Below the pieces are notes generated by a model. The model had not been told where the DNA came from. It was given only the letters and a program-made list of their open reading frames with translations, and made no database searches. Shown here piece by piece: positions 1 to 6,365 of a stretch of 6,365 nucleotides of DNA (within the stretch, counting starts at the first letter, position 1; each line of letters begins with the position of its first letter). Position numbers and translations under genes: made by a program. The stretch is from Gammaproteobacteria bacterium (GTDB lineage: Bacteria > Pseudomonadota > Gammaproteobacteria > Pseudomonadales > Oleiphilaceae). The stretch covers positions 1 through 6,365 of the forward strand of contig RFIV01000084.1 in assembly GCA_003695085.1 (NCBI GenBank), written 5' to 3'.

Positions 1-1718
1 ACACGGAACTGGCCCGATCAGCGGGTTTGCATTGTGAGCGAGGCATCGTGGTAAACGATACGCTGCAGACCTTCGATCCGGCCATCTACGCCGTGGGGGA
101 ATGTATTCAGCACCGCGGCGAGGTCTTTGGCCTGGTGGCCCCCATCTGGGATCAGGCACGTGTCTGCGCCAACCATCTTGCCGGTTACTGCACCAGCATT
201 TACCAGCAGAAAGCCACATCCACCAAGCTCAAGGTGACGGGCATCGATCTCTTTTCTGCCGGTGATTTCATGGGCGATGACACCACCGAGGAGATTATTT
301 TCCAGGATCCCAGGGCAGGCGTGTACAAGAAAGCCGTTATTCGCGACAACCAACTACTCGGCATCGTGCTCTACGGTGACACGGTGGACGGCCCCTGGTA
401 CTTCCAGCTCATTCGCGAGAAAACCTCCATCGCCGACTTCCGTGATACCCTGCTCTTTGGTCAGCACATGCTGGGCGATGCCGGACATGACGGCCAGAAC
501 GCGGTCGTCAACATGGCTGACGATGCAGAGGTCTGTGGCTGCAACGGTGTCTGCAAGGGCGATATCGTCAAGGCCATTACGGACAACAAGCTCTTTACAC
601 TCGAAGACGTGCGCGCGGCCACCAAGGCCTCCGCCTCCTGCGGATCCTGCACGGGTCTGGTGGAGCAGATTCTGGCGGCCACCGTCGGCGGAGACTACAG
701 TCAGACGCCTGCCGAGAAACCTTTGTGTGGCTGCACCGAGCACCCGCATGAAACCGTCCGCGCCGCCATTATCGACAACGAACTCAAGACCTTTGATGCC
801 GTGGCCGAGTTTCTGGAGTTCACCAATCCGGATGGCTGCCACGTCTGCCGTCCGGCCATCAACTACTACCTTGTGTGTGCCTGGCCCGGCGAACCGGTGG
901 ATGATCCGTCCTCGCGCTTCATCAATGAGCGCGCGCATGCCAACATTCAGAAGGACAACACCTACAGCGTGGTGCCGCGTATCTGGGGCGGCGTGACGAC
1001 CCCGGCAGAACTGCGCGCCATTGCCGACGCGGCAGAGAAATACAACGTGCCTTGTGTCAAGGTGACCGGTGGCCAGCGTATCGACCTGCTCGGTGTCAAA
1101 AAGGAGGACCTGCCGAAGATATGGGCGGATCTGAATGCCGCCGGCATGGTGTCCGGCCACGCCTACGGCAAGGCCCTGCGCACCGTCAAAACCTGTGTCG
1201 GTAGTGAGTTCTGTCGCTTCGGTACGCAGGATTCCACCGGCATGGGCATCGAGCTGGAACGCATGACCTGGGGTGCCTGGACACCCGCCAAGGTCAAGAT
1301 GGCCGTCTCCGGCTGCCCGCGCAACTGTGCTGAAGCGACGATCAAGGATTTTGGTGTGGTCGCTGTGGATTCCGGCTGGGAATTGTACGTGGGCGGCAAC
1401 GGCGGCATGAAGGTGCGCGTCTGCGATTTCCTCGTGAAAGTCAGCAGCGACGAAGAGGTGAAGGAGTATGCCGGCGCCTTCATGCAGATGTACCGCGAGC
1501 AGGCGCGTTACGGTGAGCGCAGTGCGCCCTGGATCGAGCGTGTGGGACTGTCCTATATCAAGGCCGAACTGGTGGACAAGCCGGATCAGCGCAAACAGTG
1601 GTACGCACGTTTCCTCGAATCACAACAACATGCGCAGAAAGATCCCTGGGCGGAGCCACAGCAGGACGCCCGCGTCCGCGCCCGCTTCATCCCCCTGGCA
1701 GATGTGACGGAGGCCTGA
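1..1718 (+). CDS. nirB: Nitrite reductase [NAD(P)H] large subunit NirB (5' truncated by window edge)
   Basis: This is the large subunit of cytoplasmic assimilatory nitrite reductase, which reduces nitrite to ammonium with NADH, FAD, Fe-S clusters and siroheme. The reading frame is open from base 3 to the TGA at 1716-1718 (571 residues). The family is about 850 residues long, so roughly the first third is missing; the TTG at 27 is internal, not a start. In order: the end of the FAD/NAD-binding fold (ERGIVVND, then IYAVGEC, about nt 36-113); the NirB-type C-terminal reductase domain (about 225-470); a BFD-like [2Fe-2S] domain with CGC at 534-542 and CGSC at 639-650; a second BFD-like domain with CGC at 726-734 and CHVC at 837-848; the NIR/SIR ferredoxin-like half-domain (about 945-1155, HANIQKDNTYSVVPR nearby); and the siroheme/[4Fe-4S] domain with Cys-x5-Cys (1194-1214) and Cys-x3-Cys (1314-1328). 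nirD follows one base after the stop, so the two are co-transcribed. Identification rests on motif recall and is very secure. Confidence 0.97.
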   Translation, partial: TELARSAGLHCERGIVVNDTLQTFDPAIYAVGECIQHRGEVFGLVAPIWDQARVCANHLAGYCTSIYQQKATSTKLKVTGIDLFSAGDFMGDDTTEEIIFQDPRAGVYKKAVIRDNQLLGIVLYGDTVDGPWYFQLIREKTSIADFRDTLLFGQHMLGDAGHDGQNAVVNMADDAEVCGCNGVCKGDIVKAITDNKLFTLEDVRAATKASASCGSCTGLVEQILAATVGGDYSQTPAEKPLCGCTEHPHETVRAAIIDNELKTFDAVAEFLEFTNPDGCHVCRPAINYYLVCAWPGEPVDDPSSRFINERAHANIQKDNTYSVVPRIWGGVTTPAELRAIADAAEKYNVPCVKVTGGQRIDLLGVKKEDLPKIWADLNAAGMVSGHAYGKALRTVKTCVGSEFCRFGTQDSTGMGIELERMTWGAWTPAKVKMAVSGCPRNCAEATIKDFGVVAVDSGWELYVGGNGGMKVRVCDFLVKVSSDEEVKEYAGAFMQMYREQARYGERSAPWIERVGLSYIKAELVDKPDQRKQWYARFLESQQHAQKDPWAEPQQDARVRARFIPLADVTEA

Positions 1719-1719
1719 C

Positions 1720-2052
1720 ATGACTGACTGGAAAGCCGTAGGCAATATCGAAGACATTCCGGTACGGGGTGCACGTGTAGTGGACACGCCCTGGGGCGAC
1801 ATTGCCCTGTTCCGGACCCGTGACGACAAGGTATTCGCCCTGCGAGACAAGTGTCCCCACAAGGGCGGTGCGCTGTCTCAGGGCATCGTGCACGGGCATG
1901 CGGTCACCTGCCCCCTGCACAACTGGGTCATCAGTCTGGAAGACGGCGAAGCTCAGGGCTACGACACCGGCTGCACGAAAACCTATGTGATTCGGCAGGA
2001 CGCCAACGGTGACCTGTTCCTGTCACTGGATTCCGTACGCCACTGTGCCTGA
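1720..2052 (+). CDS. nirD: Nitrite reductase small subunit NirD, Rieske-type
   Basis: NirD is the small partner of NirB in assimilatory nitrite reductase, a soluble 110-residue protein with a Rieske-like fold and no signal peptide or membrane segment. The Rieske ligand pattern is complete: Cys45-Pro-His47 (CPHKGG) and Cys64-Pro-Leu-His67 (CPLHNW), separated by 16 residues. This predicts a [2Fe-2S] cluster. From memory, E. coli NirD keeps the fold but lacks these ligands, so this protein belongs to the cluster-bearing type seen in many other bacteria. The ATG lies one base after the nirB stop, and GGAGG at 1709-1713 sits six bases upstream, inside the end of nirB, which fixes the start. The short length and the absence of an oxygenase domain argue against a dioxygenase ferredoxin; the position after nirB settles the assignment. 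Confidence 0.95.
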   Translation: MTDWKAVGNIEDIPVRGARVVDTPWGDIALFRTRDDKVFALRDKCPHKGGALSQGIVHGHAVTCPLHNWVISLEDGEAQGYDTGCTKTYVIRQDANGDLFLSLDSVRHCA

Positions 2053-2070
2053 ACCATGCCGTTAAGCGGT

Positions 2071-2085
2071 CCCCCGCCGAGGGGG
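2071..2085 (+). promoter_or_regulatory. Candidate anti-terminator stem overlapping the nirD-nasA terminator
   Basis: CCCCC at 2071-2075 can pair with GGGGG at 2081-2085 across the five-base loop GCCGA. The G-run is also the core of the left arm of the terminator at 2079-2117, so the two pairings exclude each other. The pairing is seen directly; a regulatory role is inference. The 11-bp terminator stem is longer and should win at equilibrium, so the small stem would matter only during transcription or with a bound protein. Confidence 0.3.
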
Positions 2086-2124
2086 CGTGGCCGACCCGCA
2101 ATGGGTCACGCCCCCTCTTTTTTT
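2079..2124 (+). terminator. Rho-independent terminator between nirD and nasA
   Basis: A perfect 11-bp inverted repeat (GAGGGGGCGTG at 2079-2089, CACGCCCCCTC at 2107-2117) is followed directly by seven T residues at 2118-2124. Inside the loop, ACCC (2094-2097) can pair with GGGT (2103-2106) and extend the stem after a four-base bulge. This is the textbook shape of an intrinsic terminator. It begins 27 bases after the nirD stop and its T-run ends 23 bases before the nasA start, so no complete promoter fits between it and nasA. Either nasA is transcribed by partial or regulated read-through, or a promoter lies further upstream and this hairpin belongs to its leader. Confidence 0.85.
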
Positions 2125-2146
2125 CCGGAAACTGAACAGGTGACCC
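2103..2146 (+). promoter_or_regulatory. Possible RNA pairing that masks the nasA ribosome binding site
   Basis: GGGTCAC at 2103-2109 is the exact reverse complement of GTGACCC at 2140-2146, which contains the last three bases of the nasA Shine-Dalgarno sequence (AGGTG, 2138-2142; start codon at 2148). The left partner overlaps the right arm of the terminator by three bases (2107-2109) and the inner GGGT of its loop. In a read-through transcript, the terminator hairpin and this pairing would therefore compete. The 7-bp match is visible; a role in controlling nasA translation is inference, and a repeat of this size can occur by chance in GC-rich DNA. Confidence 0.35.
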
Positions 2147-2147
2147 C

Positions 2148-4832
2148 ATGAAGGAAGCTGTGAGACCCGTTGCGACCACCTGTGCCTACTGTGGCGTAGG
2201 GTGTGGAATCCAGGCCCATCCGGCGTCGCACGGTCAGCCTGCCCGGGTTAAGGGGCTGGATGATCATCCCGCGAACTTCGGGCGGCTGTGTTCGAAGGGC
2301 AGTGCACTGGCCGAAACACTTGGCTCTGAAGAACGTTTGCTTCATCCGGAAGTGGATGGCCGGCAAACCGACTGGCAGACGGCTCTGGACGAAACGGCGG
2401 CGCGGCTGATGGCGGTCCGTGATGCACATGGCCCCGAAAGTATCGCCTTCTACCTGTCCGGCCAGCTGCTGACCGAAGATTACTACGTGGCCAACAAACT
2501 GATGAAGGGGTTCATCGGCTCGCCGCACGTGGACACCAACTCGCGCCTGTGCATGTCATCCTCCGTCGCGGGCCACAAGCGGGCATTCGGTACCGATACC
2601 GTCCCCAACTGCTACGAAGACATCGAGCTGGCCGACCTGGTTGTCATCACCGGCAGCAACATGGCCTGGTGTCACCCCGTGCTCTTTCAGCGCCTGAAAG
2701 CTGCCCGGGCGGCGCGGCCTGAAATGAAGATTGTGGTGATTGATCCCCGGCGCACGGACACCTGCGACATTGCCGACCTGCATCTGGCCGTTCAACCCGG
2801 CTCGGATGGCTGGTTGTTTACCGGTCTGCTGGCCTGGCTGGGGCGCCAGGGCGCACTGGACTACGCCTGGCTGGAGGCTCACACGGAAGGGTTCGGCCCG
2901 GCTATTCAGCACGCGCAGCGTCTGTGCCCGGACCTGCACAGCATTGCTCAGGCAACCGGCCTGAAGGAAGCGGACATCTCGCGCTTTTACAGCTGGTTCA
3001 CCACCCGTCCCAATACCGTGACGCTTTATTCACAGGGCATCCACCAGACGTCCTCCGGCAGCGACAAGGTCAATGCCATTCTCAACTGCCACCTTGCGAC
3101 AGGTCGCATTGGCAAACCCGGTTGCGGCCCCCTGTCACTGACCGGCCAGCCCAATGCCATGGGCGGCCGCGAAGTAGGCGGGCTGGCCAATCAGCTGGCG
3201 GCCCATCTGGACTTTACACCCGAGGCACTGAATGCTGTCGGCACCTTCTGGCAGGCGCCGAATCTTGTGACGGGGCCGGGCAAAACCGCCACCGAAATTT
3301 TTGAGGGCATGCTTGATGGCAGTATCCGGGCTGTCTGGATCATGGGCACCAACCCGGCGGTAAGCCTGCCTGATGGCGACCGCATCCGGGATGCGCTGCA
3401 ACGATGCCCGCTGGTCATTGTGTCAGACTGCATCGCCACCGCCGACACGCTGAACTATGCGCACATCGCCCTGCCAGCGGCCGGCTGGTCCGAGAAGGAC
3501 GGAACCGTCACCAACTCGGAGCGCCGTATCAGTCGCCAGCGCGCGTTCCGGCCCGCGATGGGCGAGGCCCGCCCGGACTGGTGGATCATGACCCAGGTGG
3601 CTCAGCGCATGGGCTTTGGGCGTGCCTTCGAATACCAGACGCCCGCCGATATCTTCCGCGAGCACGCGGCGCTGTCCGGCTACCGCAACACGCCCGGTGA
3701 CCTGCCGCGGGATTTTGATATCAGTGCACTGTCTGAGATCAGCGATGATCAATATGACACCCTCATGCCGATTCAGTGGCCGGTAACGGATGCCGCACCC
3801 TGCGGCACGGCCCGCCTGTTCGCGGAGGGCGGCTTCTTCACGCCCACCGGCAAGGCACGATTGCTTGGTATCGAGCCCGAAGGCCCGGCCCATGTAACGG
3901 ATGCCCGCTTCCCGTTTGCCCTGAATACCGGGCGGCTCCGGGATCAGTGGCATACCATGACGCGCACGGCACTGGCCCCCCGGCTCAATCAGCACCACCC
4001 GGAACCTGCGCTCTTCATGCACCCGGCCGACCTTCCGGATCTCTCCCTGCAGACCGGTGATCTGGCGGAAGTCACCAGTCGCTGGGGTCGCGCGGTGTTG
4101 CGCGTGATGCCCGATGAAGGCGTACAACCGGGGCACGCCTTTGCTCCCATGCACTGGACGGCTCGCTTCGCCCCCTTCAGCCGCATCAATACCGTGGTCA
4201 ATCCGGCAGTGGATCCATACTCGAAGCAGCCGGAATTCAAACATACCCCGGTTGCCATCCAACCCGTTCGGGTCGGTACCTGGCTTACCCTGATTTCGAC
4301 CCGGGAACCCACGGGCGCAACGGCCGCCGGACTGTACACCGCGCGCACGCGACTGAAGAACGGCTGGCAGACAGAGGTCGCCCTGGCCGACCTGCCCGGT
4401 GATGACCTGAAGACACTGATCAAGGAAAATTTCCCCGAATCCGGTGCAGACACAACCGAATGGCTGGAGTACCACGATGCGGCACACCGGGTACACCGGG
4501 TGGCTGCCCTGCTGGAAGGACGTCTGGTTGCGGTGGCCTATCTTCAGGCCATGCCCCCCACGGGAGATCGTACGGCCCTGCATGCACTGCTGAGCGTGGA
4601 TACGCTGGATGCCATGCAGCGCATGAGCCTGCTGGCCGGCAAACCTCTGGCCGGTCAGCCCTGTGAAGGCAGGACTGTCTGTGCCTGCTTCGGCGTGGGG
4701 GAATCACGCATTCTCGCCCTGAAGCAGGAAGGGGCTGACAGCGTGGAAGCCATCAGCACGCGGACTCAGGCCGGGACCAACTGTGGTTCCTGTCTCCCCG
4801 AGATCAAACGCCTGCTGAAGACCGGCCGCTGA
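2148..4832 (+). CDS. nasA: Assimilatory nitrate reductase catalytic subunit NasA (Mo-bis-MGD, C-terminal BFD [2Fe-2S])
   Basis: NasA reduces nitrate to nitrite in the cytoplasm, supplying NirBD. The 894-residue protein has no signal peptide. The N-terminal [4Fe-4S] motif has Cys12, Cys15, Cys19 and Cys48 (CAYCGVGCG, then GRLCSKG). Cys135 (SRLCMSS) is the expected molybdenum ligand, as in the Nap/Nas/formate dehydrogenase families. Mo-bis-MGD core motifs include QPNAMGGREVGG, MGTNPAVSLPD (from residue 399) and GWSEKDGTVTNSERR (446-460). The MGD-binding domain starts near residue 588 (NTGRLRDQWHTMTRT). After about residue 710 comes a linker and then a BFD-like [2Fe-2S] domain with Cys845-x-Cys847 and Cys879-x2-Cys882. 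This tail marks NasA and not periplasmic NapA; Klebsiella-type NasA (about 866 residues) also carries it. The tail should take electrons from an NADH-dependent NasC-like flavoprotein or a ferredoxin, neither encoded here. AGGTG at 2138-2142, five bases from the ATG, supports the start. A terminator and possible RNA switch precede the gene. Confidence 0.95.
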   Translation: MKEAVRPVATTCAYCGVGCGIQAHPASHGQPARVKGLDDHPANFGRLCSKGSALAETLGSEERLLHPEVDGRQTDWQTALDETAARLMAVRDAHGPESIAFYLSGQLLTEDYYVANKLMKGFIGSPHVDTNSRLCMSSSVAGHKRAFGTDTVPNCYEDIELADLVVITGSNMAWCHPVLFQRLKAARAARPEMKIVVIDPRRTDTCDIADLHLAVQPGSDGWLFTGLLAWLGRQGALDYAWLEAHTEGFGPAIQHAQRLCPDLHSIAQATGLKEADISRFYSWFTTRPNTVTLYSQGIHQTSSGSDKVNAILNCHLATGRIGKPGCGPLSLTGQPNAMGGREVGGLANQLAAHLDFTPEALNAVGTFWQAPNLVTGPGKTATEIFEGMLDGSIRAVWIMGTNPAVSLPDGDRIRDALQRCPLVIVSDCIATADTLNYAHIALPAAGWSEKDGTVTNSERRISRQRAFRPAMGEARPDWWIMTQVAQRMGFGRAFEYQTPADIFREHAALSGYRNTPGDLPRDFDISALSEISDDQYDTLMPIQWPVTDAAPCGTARLFAEGGFFTPTGKARLLGIEPEGPAHVTDARFPFALNTGRLRDQWHTMTRTALAPRLNQHHPEPALFMHPADLPDLSLQTGDLAEVTSRWGRAVLRVMPDEGVQPGHAFAPMHWTARFAPFSRINTVVNPAVDPYSKQPEFKHTPVAIQPVRVGTWLTLISTREPTGATAAGLYTARTRLKNGWQTEVALADLPGDDLKTLIKENFPESGADTTEWLEYHDAAHRVHRVAALLEGRLVAVAYLQAMPPTGDRTALHALLSVDTLDAMQRMSLLAGKPLAGQPCEGRTVCACFGVGESRILALKQEGADSVEAISTRTQAGTNCGSCLPEIKRLLKTGR
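4484..4501 (+). repeat. Tandem 9-bp duplication inside nasA
   Basis: ACACCGGGT occurs twice head to tail (4484-4492 and 4493-4501). In the nasA frame it gives His-Arg-Val twice (residues 780-785), in the poorly conserved linker before the C-terminal [2Fe-2S] domain. It keeps the frame and looks like a small slippage duplication, with no sign of a functional role. Confidence 0.7.
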
Positions 4833-4871
4833 CCTTTTTTGAGGCATTTCAGCAACGACCGCCTCACCCTC

Positions 4872-4894
4872 GGGGAGCTTAGGCTCCCCTTTTT
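4872..4894 (+). terminator. Rho-independent terminator after nasA
   Basis: GGGGAGC (4872-4878) and GCTCCCC (4883-4889) form a perfect 7-bp GC-rich stem with a four-base loop, followed by five T residues (4890-4894). It starts 39 bases after the nasA stop and should end the nirBD-nasA transcript. There is no A-run on its left side, so it is not expected to act on the other strand. It separates nasA from the sensor kinase gene. Confidence 0.85.
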
Positions 4895-4961
4895 CGCATT
4901 TGCTCCTCATTTATGCCTTAAACTGGTCGTAACAACAGGAGGCCACCACAAGGTATCGACC
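4895..4961 (+). promoter_or_regulatory. Leader and presumed promoter region of the sensor kinase gene
   Basis: This 67-bp stretch lies between the terminator and the kinase start and is richer in A and T than its surroundings, in particular around 4897-4922. A promoter for the two-component operon is expected here because a terminator stands just upstream. I find no well-spaced -35/-10 pair: candidates such as TTGCTC (4900-4905) and TAAACT (4919-4924) are only 13 bases apart. A short inverted repeat TTTA/TAAA (4910-4913, 4919-4922) is too small to call an operator. The assignment is by position only. Confidence 0.3.
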
Positions 4962-6365
4962 ATGTTCAGCCGGTTCCAGACACGCCTGACCGTTATCTTT
5001 GCCGTTTTTGCACTGGCGATCGTGCTGATGGTGCTGGCGGCAACACACCTGAGCCTGATACGCGGTTTCGATGATTACATGCAACGCGCCCGCCTGGACA
5101 GCGCCAGCCAGCTGGCGGAGCGCCTGTCCGATCACCTGAACACACCGGAAGACTGGTCCGCCCTGGGGCCCTCCCTTCACCACCCCGCGAGTCACATGCG
5201 TGGCCGGATGCCAGACAATGCCCGAGGCGGGAGAGTGCCTGCCCCCGCGCCACGGGACCGCATGCCGGGCTGGCACATGCCCGGCCTGATCCCCCTGGAT
5301 GCACAGGGAACCCCCCTTGTCCCAGTGCCCTTTGCCATCGGCCCTCTGGATCGCGTACCGGTGCAGACCCGATCTGGTGAACTGGCAGGCTATCTGGCCC
5401 TGACACCGGTCAGGCGGCTGGACAACCGGGTGGGCCAGCTTTTCCTGAAGCAGCAACGTGAACACATGCTCTGGATTGCTGCAGCGGCTCTGCTCCTTGG
5501 GGCCGCCCTTGCCTGGGTGATTGCCCGTCAGGTCACACGTCCGGTTTCTCAGCTGGGAGCGGCCATGCATGCCGTGCGCGCGCGCGACTTCCGGCCCCTC
5601 CCCACACCCACCGGGCATGACGAACTGTCCGGACTCATACGCCACTTCAACCACATGGTCGAACAACTGGCACACCATGATCGACGGCAGAAGCAGTGGA
5701 CAGCCGATGTCGCCCATGAACTGCGCACCCCTGTTGCCATCCTGAATGCCGAGCTGGAAGCCATGCAGGACGGCATTCGCCCCATGGACAGTCAGACCAT
5801 TGCGTCGCTGCGGGAGGAAGTCAACCGCCTGAGCCGCATCATTCAGGACCTGCACGATCTGACCCGCGCAGACATGGGGGCGCTGGACTATCGCATGGAG
5901 CATGCTGATCTGGACGACATCGTTCAGCGCATGCTGACGCGCAGCGCCAGCGTGCTCGAGCAACATCATATCCAGACGGATATCACCCTTGACGGGCCCG
6001 CACCTGTGCTGGCTGACAGCGGGCGCATCGGCCAGTTGCTGGATAACCTCTTGCAGAATACGCTTCGCTATACGGACGCACCCGGCCGGCTGAAGGTCAG
6101 TGTCAGGCAGACCGCCGGGCAGGTCGAGCTCTCGTGGTGCGACTCGGGTCCCGGTGTACCCGAGGACAGCCTGTCCCACCTTTTTGACCGTTTTTACCGC
6201 GTGGATACCAGCCGGGCACGCACCGTCGGTGGCAGCGGGCTGGGTCTGGCCATCGTCAAGGCGATCGCCGAAGCGCACGGCGCTCAGGTGCAGGCCACAC
6301 CTTCCCCGCTGGGGGGGCTGTGTATCACACTGGAATTTCCGCTGGCCCGGGAGGACAAAGATGCA
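4962..6365 (+). CDS. baeS: BaeS-like sensor histidine kinase (3' end cut by window edge)
   Basis: This inner-membrane two-component sensor is predicted to autophosphorylate and pass phosphate to a response regulator. The frame is open for 468 codons to the edge; BaeS is about 467 residues long, so very little is missing. In order: first membrane helix (about 8-28); periplasmic loop (about 29-166) with a Met/His/Pro-rich stretch at 72-107; second helix (about 170-187); HAMP linker (about 188-240, TRPV); dimerisation/phosphoacceptor domain with His252 in DVAHELRTPVA; then the ATPase domain with N box NLLQN (362-366), G1 DSGPGVP (394-400), F box LFDRFYR (407-413) and G2 GGSGLGLAIV (423-432). The phrases LNAELEAMQDG and RADMGAL closely match what I recall of E. 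coli BaeS, which senses envelope stress and controls efflux genes. The ATG has only AAGG at 4950-4953 as a well-spaced RBS; a stronger AGGAGG (4937-4942) lies 19 bases away, with no usable in-frame start near it. The kinase family is certain; the baeS name is a good family-level guess. Confidence 0.87.
   Translation, partial: MFSRFQTRLTVIFAVFALAIVLMVLAATHLSLIRGFDDYMQRARLDSASQLAERLSDHLNTPEDWSALGPSLHHPASHMRGRMPDNARGGRVPAPAPRDRMPGWHMPGLIPLDAQGTPLVPVPFAIGPLDRVPVQTRSGELAGYLALTPVRRLDNRVGQLFLKQQREHMLWIAAAALLLGAALAWVIARQVTRPVSQLGAAMHAVRARDFRPLPTPTGHDELSGLIRHFNHMVEQLAHHDRRQKQWTADVAHELRTPVAILNAELEAMQDGIRPMDSQTIASLREEVNRLSRIIQDLHDLTRADMGALDYRMEHADLDDIVQRMLTRSASVLEQHHIQTDITLDGPAPVLADSGRIGQLLDNLLQNTLRYTDAPGRLKVSVRQTAGQVELSWCDSGPGVPEDSLSHLFDRFYRVDTSRARTVGGSGLGLAIVKAIAEAHGAQVQATPSPLGGLCITLEFPLAREDKDA
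6349..6363 (+). promoter_or_regulatory. RBS and start codon of the next gene, probably the cognate response regulator
   Basis: GGGAGG at 6349-6354 is followed six bases later by ATG at 6361-6363, in a different frame from the kinase, which is still open at the edge. The spacing is ideal for translation initiation and indicates a gene that overlaps the last codons of the kinase. In the baeS-baeR arrangement the response regulator follows the kinase, so a BaeR-like regulator is the natural expectation. Only five bases of it are in the window, so the product is inferred from gene order alone. Confidence 0.5.

Noticed and set aside
262..996. 244-codon + strand frame overlapping nirB
   Set aside because: It is a frame-shifted shadow of nirB, rich in Arg, Ser and Pro, lying over conserved BFD domains of the real frame.
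2053..2125. ANTAR-type (NasR/NasT) tandem hairpin target in the nirD-nasA gap
   Set aside because: ANTAR targets are two adjacent hairpins with six-base loops that carry a conserved A and G. The small stems here (CCG/CGG around 2059-2069 and C5/G5 at 2071-2085) have five-base loops, so the pattern does not fit.
3423..4583. 386-codon open frame on the - strand inside nasA
   Set aside because: It lies opposite conserved NasA domains, has an Arg/Gly-rich composition without recognisable motifs, and has no plausible neighbours on that strand.
4841..4865. GAGGC/GCCTC inverted repeat just after nasA
   Set aside because: It has only five base pairs with a 15-base loop and no T-run after it. The real terminator is the stronger hairpin at 4872-4894.
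4911..6278. 455-codon open frame on the - strand opposite the sensor kinase
   Set aside because: The + strand frame encodes a complete and recognisable histidine kinase. The antisense frame is low-complexity (Gly, Arg, Gln and His rich), matches no family I know and is explained by GC-rich third codon positions.
1..6365. tRNA or rRNA genes, CRISPR arrays, insertion sequences or phage genes
   Set aside because: Nearly all of the window is coding sequence of four ordinary genes. The two gaps (95 and 129 bp) contain only terminators and leader sequence, and no transposase, repeat array or RNA gene signature was seen.

Overview
The window carries the 3' part of an assimilatory nitrate/nitrite reduction operon followed by a separate two-component sensor gene, all on the + strand. 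The DNA is GC-rich, with tightly packed genes and purine-rich ribosome binding sites. The NirB and NasA sequences (motifs such as TVKTCVGSEFCRFGTQDS and SGCPRNCAEATIKDFG) are of the kind found in Pseudomonas, Halomonas and related Gammaproteobacteria. I therefore infer a gammaproteobacterial chromosome; the genus cannot be read from this sequence.

Layout. Positions 1-1718 hold the C-terminal two thirds of nirB, the large subunit of NADH-dependent assimilatory nitrite reductase; its 5' end lies upstream of the window. One base later comes nirD (1720-2052), the small subunit, which here keeps all four Rieske-type ligands. A 95-bp gap follows. It contains a strong rho-independent terminator (2079-2124) and two alternative RNA pairings, one of which would cover the Shine-Dalgarno sequence of the next gene. 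nasA (2148-4832) encodes the molybdenum nitrate reductase catalytic subunit, with an N-terminal [4Fe-4S] site, a Mo-bis-MGD core and a C-terminal BFD-type [2Fe-2S] tail. A second terminator (4872-4894) closes the operon. A BaeS-like sensor histidine kinase (4962 to the right edge) then starts a new unit, and a well-placed RBS plus ATG at 6349-6363 shows that the next gene, probably its response regulator, begins as the window ends.

How the genes work together. NasA would reduce nitrate to nitrite, and NirBD would reduce nitrite to ammonium in the cytoplasm using NADH, FAD, Fe-S clusters and siroheme. The NADH-oxidising partner of NasA, the transporter, the siroheme genes and the nas regulators are not in the window. 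The sensor kinase is an envelope-stress/efflux-type system with no evident tie to nitrate metabolism; it appears to be a neighbour, not an operon member.

No new multi-gene system is apparent. The points most worth a second look are the possible RNA switch between nirD and nasA, the NirB-like module that forms the tail of NasA, and the Met/His-rich sensor loop of the kinase.
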